A DNA stretch of 64,000 nt, from positions 62,001 through 126,000 of the forward strand of contig CAJTKM010000004.1 in the NCBI GenBank assembly GCA_910576545.1, in the 5' to 3' direction. The translations under genes and the position numbers were made by a program. The notes under the pieces are model-generated. The model was not told where the DNA came from and did not search any database. It was given only the letters and a program-made list of their open reading frames with translations. Below, one piece after another: positions 1-7,160 of the stretch; the stretch's first letter is position 1; every line of letters starts with the position of its first letter. The stretch comes from Lachnospiraceae bacterium (GTDB lineage: Bacteria > Bacillota > Clostridia > Lachnospirales > Anaerotignaceae).

Positions 1-951
1 TTTCAGCCACAAACATTCTACCAGTTCCAGCGCGGTATCATAATCAATCTTCCCTGCTTCTTCATCTGCTTTGTAATACGGATACATGTACTGGTCAAAA
101 CGCCCGGGATTCAATGCCAGCGGATTTTCGGAAATAATACCGCCCAGCTGCACAAACCACGCAAACTGCAATGCCTCCCTGAAGGAAGTCGGCGGATTTT
201 CAGGCACATTCGCGCAGACCTCCGCAATTTCCAGCAGTTCCGCTTTCCTTGCTTCGTCCTTTTCCTCAGCCGCCATTTCCTTTGCTTTTTCGGAATAGCG
301 GTTCGCCAACCGGACAATACCATCGCTTACCAGTATAATGGAACGGTAAAATACCATTTTGTCCTTATCTTCCGGTATTGCCTCGTTCAGCTCCGCCATA
401 TACTCCTCAGCTTCGCGCTTTATGCCGCCAAAACCCTTCGGGAACAGCTGGTCAATATAATCGGGAGAAATTTCGCCAATACCATTACGCCATTTGGAAT
501 CTGTATCCAAAAAGCCCGTATCCACACCAATTTTTTTTGTTTCTTCGGAAGTACGCGCAAGAAACGCATCTTCAACGGATTTGCCTTTCCAATACGGGAA
601 TATGTTTTCCCGCACAAATTTCCTCTGTTCGTCCGTCATTTCATACGGGTCCTGCGGGCGGGACGGAAAATTGTCCATCTCATCGTCTACCCATTTCCAC
701 GCAAATTCCGGCGTCAGTATACCGCATTTGCGGAATTCCCCGCTTGCGCCGACAATCAGCTCGCCCTCAAAAATATTAACGCAAAGCTCATTGCAGGTAT
801 CATAAAACGCCTGCGCGGTACGGATTGCCGCCGGCTGTCCTTCCGTCCGTTTGAAGGATTCCGTCCAAATCCTTGCTCTTTCATAAGAAATAGATGGTTT
901 TGTATTGACATAGTTCTGACGAATTTTTTCTACTCTGGGCGTAACACTCAT
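1..951 (-). CDS. Glycyl-radical enzyme (pyruvate formate-lyase-like), N-terminal part; runs off the window
   Basis: First 317 codons of a glycyl-radical enzyme; the 3' part is beyond base 1. It starts at ATG 949-951 behind AGGTGGG. The residues match the N-terminal half of the choline TMA-lyase/isethionate-lyase/diol-dehydratase branch: GELIVGA near residue 63, an FAW-WV-DE segment, SRPQDP, then ENIFPYWKGKSV, and later GRFDQYMYPYY. The catalytic Cys-x-Glu and the C-terminal glycine-radical motif lie outside the window, so the substrate cannot be decided; CutC-like enzymes are the closest resemblance I can recall. The gene lies 22 bp downstream of an XRE-cupin regulator on the same strand and presumably shares its promoter. 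A dedicated radical-SAM activase would be expected further left. Confidence 0.85.
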   Translation of the reverse strand, partial: MSVTPRVEKIRQNYVNTKPSISYERARIWTESFKRTEGQPAAIRTAQAFYDTCNELCVNIFEGELIVGASGEFRKCGILTPEFAWKWVDDEMDNFPSRPQDPYEMTDEQRKFVRENIFPYWKGKSVEDAFLARTSEETKKIGVDTGFLDTDSKWRNGIGEISPDYIDQLFPKGFGGIKREAEEYMAELNEAIPEDKDKMVFYRSIILVSDGIVRLANRYSEKAKEMAAEEKDEARKAELLEIAEVCANVPENPPTSFREALQFAWFVQLGGIISENPLALNPGRFDQYMYPYYKADEEAGKIDYDTALELVECLWLK

Positions 952-973
952 ATTTCCCACCTGACCTTTCAAG

Positions 974-1528
974 CTATTTCCTGTAATAAATTACCATATA
1001 AAGTTTGGCCGGTGTTTCCCCTGCATTCTCATAAATGTGCGCTTTATCCGCCTGGTAACGGATTGCGTTGCCCGCTTCGACAAGATAATCCTTCCCGTCC
1101 ACAGTCAGCCGCAGCGTCCCCTGGGAAACCATCAGCAGTTCTTCTGTTCCTTCCTCATGAGGCGCGGATTCCGAGCGGCAGCCCAAATCCATCTCAATGC
1201 ACAGCATTTCAAAGCGTTTCGCGTCGTCATACGGGAAAAAAGGAAACAGCCGGAACCTGCCTTCATCGCTCAAAAGAGGCCGTATGTCCTCTTTCTGGAT
1301 AATCTTTGTTTCCATTGCCTGCCCTTCCAGCAATGCCGTAAATGAGATATGCAGGCCCGTAGCAATCTTCCAGAGCGTTGCCACAGTCGGGCTGGATTCG
1401 CCTCTTTCAATCTGCCCCAGCATGCTTTTGCTGACTCCTGTCATCTCTGCTGCATTGTCTAAGCTCAACTTTTTTTCCTTCCGAATCCGTTTCAGATTCG
1501 CCGCAATCATACTGCTCATTGCATCCAT
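974..1528 (-). CDS. XRE-family transcriptional regulator with C-terminal cupin
   Basis: A 184-residue regulator. Residues 7-61 form a helix-turn-helix of the XRE type (NLKRIRKEKKLSLDNAAEMT, then SKSMLGQIERGE). Residues ~110-180 form a small-molecule-binding cupin (SAPHEEGTEELLMVSQGTL, VEAGNAIRYQADKAHIYENA). I chose ATG 1528, not a longer upstream in-frame start, because AGGAGGACATTT directly precedes it. It is the first gene of a two-gene unit with the glycyl-radical enzyme gene, so it probably controls that enzyme in response to its substrate or product (inference). The strong promoter lies about 75 bp upstream. Confidence 0.9.
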   Translation of the reverse strand: MDAMSSMIAANLKRIRKEKKLSLDNAAEMTGVSKSMLGQIERGESSPTVATLWKIATGLHISFTALLEGQAMETKIIQKEDIRPLLSDEGRFRLFPFFPYDDAKRFEMLCIEMDLGCRSESAPHEEGTEELLMVSQGTLRLTVDGKDYLVEAGNAIRYQADKAHIYENAGETPAKLYMVIYYRK

Positions 1529-1578
1529 AAATGTCCTCCTTGGATAAAACCACTCCCGACGGCGTCCCGCCAGGAATA

Positions 1579-1630
1579 CGTTATAACGCATTTGTAACTT
1601 TAATGTATCACGTCATGTAGCCATTGTCAA
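1579..1630 (-). promoter_or_regulatory. Sigma-A-type promoter and palindrome upstream of the XRE-cupin/glycyl-radical operon
   Basis: On the minus strand TTGACA (1625-1630) is followed by a 17-bp spacer and TACATT (1602-1607). A perfect 10-bp palindrome, CGTTATAACG (1579-1588), lies just downstream in the leader, where a repressor such as the XRE protein could act. The operator role is inference. Confidence 0.65.
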
Positions 1631-1730
1631 TAAATTTGACCGCTTTTTTGCCCAAAAAGAGCCGTTATCACATACAAAAAATGCATGTTTTTTTTGTGCA
1701 AAACGCCCATTCCACTTTTTAGAACCTATT

Positions 1731-1758
1731 CTAAAACCGCATACAGACTGCGTACGGC
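1731..1758 (-). terminator. Probable terminator of coaBC
   Basis: Minus strand: an imperfect stem GCCGTACGCA/TGTATGCGG with a 3-nt loop, followed by TTTTAG. It begins 18 bp after the coaBC stop. The stem contains wobble pairs and one mismatch and the T run is short. A further TTTTAGAA-ccta-TTCTAAAA dyad overlaps the tail at 1717-1736. Confidence 0.45.
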
Positions 1759-1775
1759 TGATTGATAATAGACCC

Positions 1776-2969
1776 TCAGTGCCAGAGTTTCAAAATTTCG
1801 TCAAGTATTTTATGTGCAACCATCTCTTTCGTCAGAAGCTCCAGCTGGATTTCCTCCTGCTTGGAAATCATTGTTACCACGTTTGTATCGGTGCCAAAGC
1901 CGCTGCCAGCAACTTTCAGATTGTTTGCCACAACCATATCAATGTTTTTCTTATCCAGCTTCACGCGGGAATTTTCCAGCATATTCTGCGTTTCCATGGA
2001 AAACCCACAGTAAAACTGGCCTTCCCGCCGATGCTCGCCCATATATTTCAAAATATCCTGCGTGCGGTCAAGCTCAATGCTCATTTCGCCGTCTTTCTTT
2101 TTCATCTTATCATTCGCAACCGTTTTCGGCTTATAATCCGCCACCGCAGCAGCTTTAATAATAATATCGTTATCCAGATAGCGCGCCTTCATTGCCTCGA
2201 ACATATCACCCGCGCTTTCTACCTGTACAAAATCTACAAACAGAGGCGGTTCCAGTGCAGTTACCCCGCTGACAAGCGTTACTTCCGCGCCGCGGAGCAT
2301 TGCCGCTCTTGCCAGCTCGTAGCCCATCTTGCCCGTAGAATGGTTTGTAATATAGCGCACAGGGTCAATGCTTTCCTGTGTCGGTCCAGCCGTTACGATG
2401 ACCTTTTTGCCAAGCAGATCTTTTTCATACGCAATTTCCCGCAGAATATGTCCAACCAGAACTTCCTCCCGCTCCAGTTTCCCATCACCAGTATCCCGGC
2501 AGGCAAGAAATCCTTTTGCAGGCGCAATCACTTCATAACCGTATTTCGCCAATGTTTTCAGGTTGTCCTGCACGATAGGATTATGGAACATGTTCACATT
2601 CATAGCGGGAGCAATCAGCTTTTTACAGGTGCACGCCAGTGCCGTTGTCGTCAGCATATCATCGGCAATCCCGTGTGCCAGCTTTCCAATAACATCCGCA
2701 GAGGCTGGTGCAACCAGCAGGACATCTGCTTTTTTCGCCAGCGAAACATGCGCCACATGGAACTGGAAATTCCGGTCAAACGTATCGACCATACATTTGT
2801 TTCCCGTCAGCGTTTCAAATGTGACTGGTGTGATAAACTGGGCAGCATTTGGAGTCAGTATGACGTGTACATCACATCTCATTTTTACAAGCATACTCGC
2901 CACATTCGCCATCTTATAAGCCGCAATGCTCCCTGTAACGCCCAAAATAACAGTTTTTCCCTTCAGCAT
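1776..2969 (-). CDS. coaBC: Bifunctional phosphopantothenoylcysteine decarboxylase / phosphopantothenate-cysteine ligase
   Basis: A 397-residue two-domain enzyme of coenzyme A synthesis, of normal length. The N-terminal flavin-dependent CoaC domain (1-~180) shows GVTGSIAAYK, the catalytic-histidine region HVSLAKKADVLLVAPASAD and the substrate-clamp PAMNVNMF. The C-terminal CoaB ligase domain (~190-397) shows VTAGPTQESIDPVRYITNHS followed by TGKMGYELA, and the late AAAVADYKP motif. The start is ATG 2969 behind AGGAG; an in-frame TTG two codons upstream is less likely. It is a single-gene unit between terminators, in the usual cytosolic housekeeping role. Confidence 0.97.
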   Translation of the reverse strand: MLKGKTVILGVTGSIAAYKMANVASMLVKMRCDVHVILTPNAAQFITPVTFETLTGNKCMVDTFDRNFQFHVAHVSLAKKADVLLVAPASADVIGKLAHGIADDMLTTTALACTCKKLIAPAMNVNMFHNPIVQDNLKTLAKYGYEVIAPAKGFLACRDTGDGKLEREEVLVGHILREIAYEKDLLGKKVIVTAGPTQESIDPVRYITNHSTGKMGYELARAAMLRGAEVTLVSGVTALEPPLFVDFVQVESAGDMFEAMKARYLDNDIIIKAAAVADYKPKTVANDKMKKKDGEMSIELDRTQDILKYMGEHRREGQFYCGFSMETQNMLENSRVKLDKKNIDMVVANNLKVAGSGFGTDTNVVTMISKQEEIQLELLTKEMVAHKILDEILKLWH

Positions 2970-3012
2970 ATGCAATCTCCTTTTTGTGATTCTTGTGTGT
3001 ATTATTGCCTAC

Positions 3013-3021
3013 ATTATAGCA
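3013..3021 (-). promoter_or_regulatory. Extended -10 promoter of coaBC
   Basis: Minus strand TGCTATAAT, a perfect -10 hexamer with the TGn extension, 44 bp upstream of the coaBC ATG. No convincing -35 is visible, as is normal for extended -10 promoters. Confidence 0.5.
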
Positions 3022-3060
3022 AACCTTTTCCATTCCGCCTAGAAATTTCATAAAAAAGTA

Positions 3061-3100
3061 CAAAAAAGACGGTACACCCCTTATAGCAGGGGCTATACCG
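3061..3100 (-). terminator. Rho-independent terminator after tsf
   Basis: Minus strand: CGGTA-tag-CCCC, 8-nt loop, GGGG-tg-TACCG, then TCTTTTTTG. It lies 62 bp after the tsf stop and separates the rpsB-tsf unit from coaBC. Confidence 0.8.
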
Positions 3101-3161
3101 CCTGATTTTAGCTTATTTTTTTATATTTGCATGCCTTTCAGCAACACTCTGCATACTTAGC

Positions 3162-4094
3162 TTAGTTCATTGCCTTTGCTACTTCCTCGGCAAAGTTTTC
3201 GTCCTTTTTCTCCAGACCTTCGCCCGTTTCAAAACGAACATAACGCACAATCTGGATATCTGCGCCGATTTCCTTTGCTACGGAATCAATATATTTCTGA
3301 ACAGTCAGGTCGCCATCTTTTACATAAGGCTGATCAACCAGACAGAATTCTTTCAGTTCCTTTTTCAATCTGCCTTCAATCATCTTTGCAATGATATTGT
3401 CAGGCTTGTTTGCATTTTTGGGGTCGTTCTTCGCCTGTGCTGTCAGAATTTCTGTTTCCTTCTCGATAAAATCAGCAGGAACGTCCTTCTCTGTAATAAA
3501 CTGGGGCTTCAGGGCAGCAATCTGCATTGCAACATTTTTGCCCAGTTCTACCAGCTCATCACATTCCTTTTCGCAAGCCAGCTCAATCAGAACGCCGATT
3601 CTGCCGCCGCCATGCACATAGGAAACCAGCTTGCCAGCCTGTGCCTTTTCATATTTCTCAAAACGTCTGATGTTCAGGTTTTCGCCGATAACCGCAACCT
3701 GCTGGCTCAGAGCCTCTTTTACGGTATACTGAGGGTCAACTGCCCATTTCTCCTCAAAGAAAGCGTCCATATCCTTTGCAGATGTTTCAGACGCCTGCTT
3801 TGCAACCGCCGCAACATAATCACGGAATACCTGATTCTTCGCAACAAAGTCTGTTTCGGAGTTTACCTCTACAATTGCGCCGGACTTATTGTCCTCGCTC
3901 AGGTGAATCTCAACCATACCTTCGGACGCAATTCTGCCAGCCTTCTTTGCGGACGCCGCAAGGCCTTTTTCCCTCAGCATTTCAACAGCCTTTTCCATAT
4001 CGCCGTCTGTTTCTGTCAGGGCCTTTTTGCAATCCATCATGCCAACGCCTGTCATTTCTCTCAGTTCTTTTACCATTGCCGCTGTAATAGCCAT
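3162..4094 (-). CDS. tsf: Elongation factor Ts
   Basis: A 310-residue nucleotide-exchange factor for EF-Tu. The N-terminal UBA-like domain (AAMVKELREMTGVGMMDCKK, residues 5-24) is followed by the core with the diagnostic TDFVAKN motif near residue 82, and then two dimerisation-type subdomains. ATG 4094 follows a GGAGGG site. The gene lies 94 bp downstream of rpsB, the normal bacterial order. A hairpin in the gap may lower tsf expression relative to rpsB. Nothing is odd about its length or motifs. Confidence 0.98.
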   Translation of the reverse strand: MAITAAMVKELREMTGVGMMDCKKALTETDGDMEKAVEMLREKGLAASAKKAGRIASEGMVEIHLSEDNKSGAIVEVNSETDFVAKNQVFRDYVAAVAKQASETSAKDMDAFFEEKWAVDPQYTVKEALSQQVAVIGENLNIRRFEKYEKAQAGKLVSYVHGGGRIGVLIELACEKECDELVELGKNVAMQIAALKPQFITEKDVPADFIEKETEILTAQAKNDPKNANKPDNIIAKMIEGRLKKELKEFCLVDQPYVKDGDLTVQKYIDSVAKEIGADIQIVRYVRFETGEGLEKKDENFAEEVAKAMN

Positions 4095-4128
4095 TTATAT
4101 TCCCTCCGTTTTATCATATCGTATTTCT

Positions 4129-4172
4129 GAAAAGAAAGAGCTCCAGCCCGTCCTTTGGTTCGGCTGAAGCTC
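4129..4172 (-). terminator. Attenuator hairpin between rpsB and tsf
   Basis: Minus strand: GAGCTTCAGCC, loop, GGCTGGAGCTC, followed by TTTCTTTTC. The stem is 11 bp with one mismatch and a broken T tract, so it is probably a partial terminator or processing site inside the operon. Confidence 0.6.
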
Positions 4173-4188
4173 GGGCAAATATCTTTAA

Positions 4189-4923
4189 TTATTCTGCCGT
4201 TGTTTCCGCCGCTTCTGCAGCAGGCTCTTCTGCCTCCTGCTCACCCTGCTTGGATTCCAGCACAGCGTCAGCAACCTTGGAAGCAATCAGCTTAACGGCG
4301 CGGATTGCGTCATCATTGCCGGGGATAACATAGTCAATCTCATCAGGGTCGCAGTTTGTATCTACGATTGCAACGATGGGAATACCCAGCGTATGCGCTT
4401 CCTGTACGGCAATTCTTTCTTTTCTTGTATCCACAACGAACATCATATCGGGCACCTTTTTCATGTTTTTGATGCCGCCCAGATTCTTCTCAAGTTTTTC
4501 CATCTCGTGCATCAGTTTCGCAACTTCCTTCTTGGGAAGAACTTCAAAAACGCCGTCTTCCTGCATTTTTTCCAGCTCTTTCAGGCGTGCGATTCTGGTT
4601 TTGATGGTGTTGAAGTTCGTCAGCATACCACCGAGCCATCTCTGGTTTACATAGTACATGCCGCATCTGTCCGCTTCTTCACGGATGCATTCCTGTGCCT
4701 GCTTCTTTGTGCCGACAAAAAGGATCTCACCGCCGTCCGCGATACATTTGCAAATTTCAGCATACGCATCGTCAACCTTTTTTACTGTTTTCTGAAGGTC
4801 GATGATGTAGATGCCATTGCGTTCCGCGAAGATGTATTCCGCCATTTTGGGGTTCCATCTTCTTGTCTGGTGTCCAAAATGTACACCTGCTTCCAGTAAC
4901 TGTTTCATTGAAATTACGCTCAT
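4189..4923 (-). CDS. rpsB: 30S ribosomal protein S2
   Basis: A 244-residue small-subunit protein. The start [20 protein letters not shown] and the [12 protein letters not shown] segment are the S2 signature; GGTKKQAQE-like and [20 protein letters not shown] motifs follow. It has a 30-residue acidic, alanine-rich tail, common in clostridia. ATG 4923 is preceded by AGGAGGTGCGCT. It is the first gene of the rpsB-tsf unit, with a structured leader and a good promoter upstream. Confidence 0.98.
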   Translation of the reverse strand: MSVISMKQLLEAGVHFGHQTRRWNPKMAEYIFAERNGIYIIDLQKTVKKVDDAYAEICKCIADGGEILFVGTKKQAQECIREEADRCGMYYVNQRWLGGMLTNFNTIKTRIARLKELEKMQEDGVFEVLPKKEVAKLMHEMEKLEKNLGGIKNMKKVPDMMFVVDTRKERIAVQEAHTLGIPIVAIVDTNCDPDEIDYVIPGNDDAIRAVKLIASKVADAVLESKQGEQEAEEPAAEAAETTAE

Positions 4924-4952
4924 AGCGCACCTCCTGTTGGTTTGTCCTCCGC

Positions 4953-5002
4953 ATCTTCCCGCAGGAAACCGGCCCGACCGGCACCAAACCTGCGGCAGCA
5001 GA
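4953..5002 (-). promoter_or_regulatory. Structured 5' leader of rpsB
   Basis: The rpsB leader folds into a strong stem: minus-strand CCGCAGG (4989-4995) pairs with CCTGCGG (4959-4965), extended by ATCT/AGAT beyond an internal loop. A nested CCGG/CCGG stem (4969-4972 with 4978-4981) sits inside. It lies 30-80 bp before the start codon, the usual place for autogenous control by a ribosomal protein. The regulatory role is inference. Confidence 0.45.
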
Positions 5003-5029
5003 TACGTGTGTTATTTTGTTACCTATGGG

Positions 5030-5058
5030 ATTATATCACACTTGTTTCAACATTACAA
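5030..5058 (-). promoter_or_regulatory. Promoter of rpsB-tsf
   Basis: Minus strand TTGTAA (5053-5058), 17-bp spacer, perfect TATAAT (5030-5035). This gives a leader of about 100 nt that contains the hairpin at 4953-5002. Confidence 0.7.
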
Positions 5059-5151
5059 CCATTTTTTGCAATAAAAAACCTTTTCCTTCCCCCATTTTTG
5101 CGTTATACTGTTCTCAAAAGACTCTTTGATTAGGGAAAAAGGAGGAACCAC

Positions 5152-5472
5152 ATGGCTTCAAATCCTGATTTTGTAGAATATATCCGCGGGCAGCTCAGCG
5201 GCGCGGGCGAAATCACATGCAAAAAAATGTTCGGGGACTACGGCGTTTACTGCGATGGAAAAATCATCGGCTTAATCTGTGACAATCAGTTTTTCCTGAA
5301 AAAGACAGATGCAGGACTGGACAAAGGCTTTGAGGAAGCCCCGCCCTATCCCGGCGCAAAACCCGCCTTTCTTGTCGACAGTGCAGATGACAGGGAGGAA
5401 ATGGCGCGGCTTGTCCGGGCAACCTATGAAGCCCTGCCGGAACCAAAACCAAAGAAAAAGAAACAAGGCTGA
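5152..5472 (+). CDS. TfoX N-terminal domain protein
   Basis: A 106-residue protein made of a single TfoX/Sxy N-terminal domain: KKMFGDYGVYCDGKIIGLIC, then NQFFLKKTD and a basic tail KPKKKKQG. It lacks the C-terminal half of proteobacterial TfoX, so a competence role should not be assumed; such short proteins are common in Firmicutes and uncharacterised. ATG follows AAAAAGGAGGAACCAC. It is transcribed divergently from rpsB. A GGGCAG/CTGCCC stem (~5500-5521) follows without a clear T run. Confidence 0.85.
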   Translation: MASNPDFVEYIRGQLSGAGEITCKKMFGDYGVYCDGKIIGLICDNQFFLKKTDAGLDKGFEEAPPYPGAKPAFLVDSADDREEMARLVRATYEALPEPKPKKKKQG

Positions 5473-5524
5473 TTTTCTGCGCCAGCAGCATAACACAAGC
5501 GGGCAGCCGTATTCCGCTGCCCGT

Positions 5525-5691
5525 TCAACCCAAAATCCCAATGATTTTACAAACTGCATATCCTGATAAAATTATTCCTACCAAAATACAGATAATATAT
5601 TCCTTTGTCCGTTCATTCTGTTTTGCATCAGCGAGAATATGCCATACGCAAAAAAGCAGAAGCCAATACAGAATTGCACAAATTCCCCCAT
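5525..5691 (-). CDS. Possible small two-helix membrane protein, start unresolved
   Basis: A reading frame of about 54 codons encodes two hydrophobic helices separated by a charged loop: ICAILYWLLLFCVWHILADA, then KQNERTKEY, then IICILVGIILSGYAVCKIIG. This looks like real coding sequence. However, the only ATG with a ribosome site (GAAGGTGAAAGTATG, 5689-5691) is in another frame, so either the gene is frameshifted at its first codons or it uses a rare start such as ATT. I do not recognise the family. Confidence 0.3.
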
Positions 5692-5822
5692 ACTTTCACC
5701 TTCTATAAAATTTTCACCTGATTTTATTACAAATACCAGCGTCTGTCAAGGCAGAAGCATCGCAAGACTGCAAACAAGCGGCAATCCGGCAGATACAATC
5801 CCCTCAAATATTCCCTTTATTC

Positions 5823-6293
5823 CTAAACCCGCCAGCCCTTCAGCCATGCCATTTCAGGACAGAGTTTTCCTGTCCGCACAAAATACTCTACACATTTGGC
5901 AGCTAACTGTGGATTTGACATTGTATACCGCATCAGGATAATGGACTGCCCGTCCGAACAGCGCATTGGTGATTCTTCTTCTGAATCTAAATAATCCGGA
6001 TGGAAGGAAGAATAGGAGCATTCTTCCTTTGTCCCCGGATTCTCGACATATTGTAGAAAAATCAGCCCTTTATCTATTTCAATCTGCATGTAACTATCTT
6101 CAAAATCAGGATCCTGGAATAAAAATATTCCCTGATTCTGTCCTTTTCTTATCTTTTTGAGTAAATGCTTTAAGCTGTCCTCCGTAATTTCCGTTTTCTT
6201 TCCATACGCAGAAGACATATATTTGATACATAAACCCTGAGGCATTTCCTTGATATCGTCTATCCGGATAACCTTTTCATAGCTTTTTACCAA
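5823..6293 (-). CDS. Hypothetical protein, 156 residues
   Basis: Unrecognised soluble protein of mixed charge: VIRIDDIKEMPQGLCIKYM near the start and a C-terminal SIILMRYTMSNPQLAAKCVE. It has no signal peptide, membrane segment or known catalytic motif. The start is taken as TTG 6293 with GGGAG nine bases upstream; the nearby ATG (6297) is out of frame. The compact size, acidity and isolated position recall immunity-type or orphan accessory proteins, but this is only an impression. Coding potential is supported by the uninterrupted frame and ribosome site. Confidence 0.5.
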   Translation of the reverse strand: MVKSYEKVIRIDDIKEMPQGLCIKYMSSAYGKKTEITEDSLKHLLKKIRKGQNQGIFLFQDPDFEDSYMQIEIDKGLIFLQYVENPGTKEECSYSSFHPDYLDSEEESPMRCSDGQSIILMRYTMSNPQLAAKCVEYFVRTGKLCPEMAWLKGWRV

Positions 6294-6373
6294 TCATAAC
6301 ATCTCCCTCGCCAAAACACAAACGCAAAGCTTTGCAATATTGACAGTTGCACGGCAGATTAAAAATCCCCCAC

Positions 6374-6730
6374 CTATTCAATCGGCAAGTGGGCGATCTT
6401 GGAGTGGAAAGACCCGCTGGGATTGCGTGGTTGCGGATTTTTCCATGTCGTCAATGGGAAAATACTGTTCCAGAGAGGATATTGGGATAAGCTTTCGTTT
6501 TTGAAACAACATAATCTGCCGTCTTCAAAAATATTTTCCACGATTGCCGTCATATCTGCTGCCGCAAATTCCGCCGCGAACATTTCCCTGATTGCTTCTT
6601 TCCCCTCCACAGGTTCATTTGCCACCTGATGGTTTACCGCATTGTCATGATAAAGGTTCGCAGCCGCCTCCGCATCATGCGCGTTGAAAGCGTCTACCCA
6701 TCTGCATACAACTTCTTTCGGCCTTAACAT
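6374..6730 (-). pseudogene. SnoaL-like (NTF2-fold) protein gene with its 3' half inverted
   Basis: The first ~71 codons encode a normal SnoaL-like protein (WVDAFNAHDAEAAANLYHD, NEPVEGKEAIREMF, ending IVENIFEDG). After that the minus-strand frame becomes nonsense. The expected C-terminal half is encoded on the opposite strand between 6383 and 6521: KWAILEWKDPLGLRGCGFFH, VVNGKILFQRGYWDKLSF, LKQHNLP. Flipping 6383-6521 in place, between CGGCA and TGCCG, restores a continuous 118-codon gene ending HNLPIE-stop. The present frame is also open for 118 codons because the stop lies outside the flipped segment. The protein as encoded is probably misfolded. Confidence 0.8.
6383..6521. other. 139-bp inverted segment inside the SnoaL-like gene
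   Basis: The segment is bounded by 5-bp inverted repeats CGGCA (6383-6387) and TGCCG (6517-6521). A longer perfect 11-bp inverted repeat, ACGGCAGATTA (6351-6361) and TAATCTGCCGT (6512-6522), overlaps the right boundary and may have promoted the event. Restoring the family sequence requires the 5-bp breakpoints, not the 11-bp ones. Confidence 0.75.
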
Positions 6731-6754
6731 ATTCCTACCCCCGTCATAACGCCA

Positions 6755-7054
6755 TCAATACTTTCGCACAAATTTTGAAACGAGCGTCCTGCATGTATTC
6801 ATCAGGATGCAGGCATAAAAATCCTCTGTCACTTTTTTCCCCTGCCCCACTGTCATAGCGTTTTCCGCATCCTCCTCCGTTTCCCAGAGCACAAAGTCCG
6901 TCCATGTATTGCCCTGCAGATAATGCTCCCAGGAAATGAAGCCCTTCGCTTTGGAAATCACCTCATCATGCAGTTTCTGCGTCCGTTCCATAAATTCCTC
7001 TGCGCTTACGTTTTTCCTGAGCTTATAGGAAAAAATCCATGCCGTTTTTGCCAT
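6755..7054 (-). CDS. Small antibiotic-biosynthesis-monooxygenase-like (dimeric alpha-beta barrel) protein
   Basis: 99 residues with the pattern of a ferredoxin-like ABM/heme-monooxygenase-type barrel: SYKLRKNVSAEEFMERTQKL, GFISWEHYLQGNTWTDFVLW, ETEEDAENAM. No catalytic residue set can be assigned, so the activity is unknown. The start ATG 7054 follows GGGAGGGAGAGA. It is 24 bp upstream of the SnoaL-like gene on the same strand; the two small barrel proteins probably formed one transcription unit before the inversion. Confidence 0.65.
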   Translation of the reverse strand: MAKTAWIFSYKLRKNVSAEEFMERTQKLHDEVISKAKGFISWEHYLQGNTWTDFVLWETEEDAENAMTVGQGKKVTEDFYACILMNTCRTLVSKFVRKY

Positions 7055-7115
7055 TTTTATCTCTCCCTCCCGAATTTGGGTTATATTTTTTTATTCTAAC
7101 ACAGCCGCACTTCCA

Positions 7116-7151
7116 TGTCAAAATGGGCGGCACTTCCGTGCCGCCCATTTT
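7116..7151 (-). terminator. Terminator of topA
   Basis: A perfect 14-bp stem AAAATGGGCGGCAC / GTGCCGCCCATTTT with a 4-nt loop (7120-7151), ten bp after the topA stop. The stem itself supplies the A/T tracts, so it may act in both directions between two leftward genes. Confidence 0.75.
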
Positions 7152-7160
7152 AGAACATTT

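Noticed and set aside
6351-6522. Phase-variable inversion at the 11-bp inverted repeats
   Set aside because: Flipping at these repeats puts the second half out of frame and adds extra codons; only breakpoints at the 5-bp CGGCA/TGCCG restore the gene. Kept only as a possible helper of the event.
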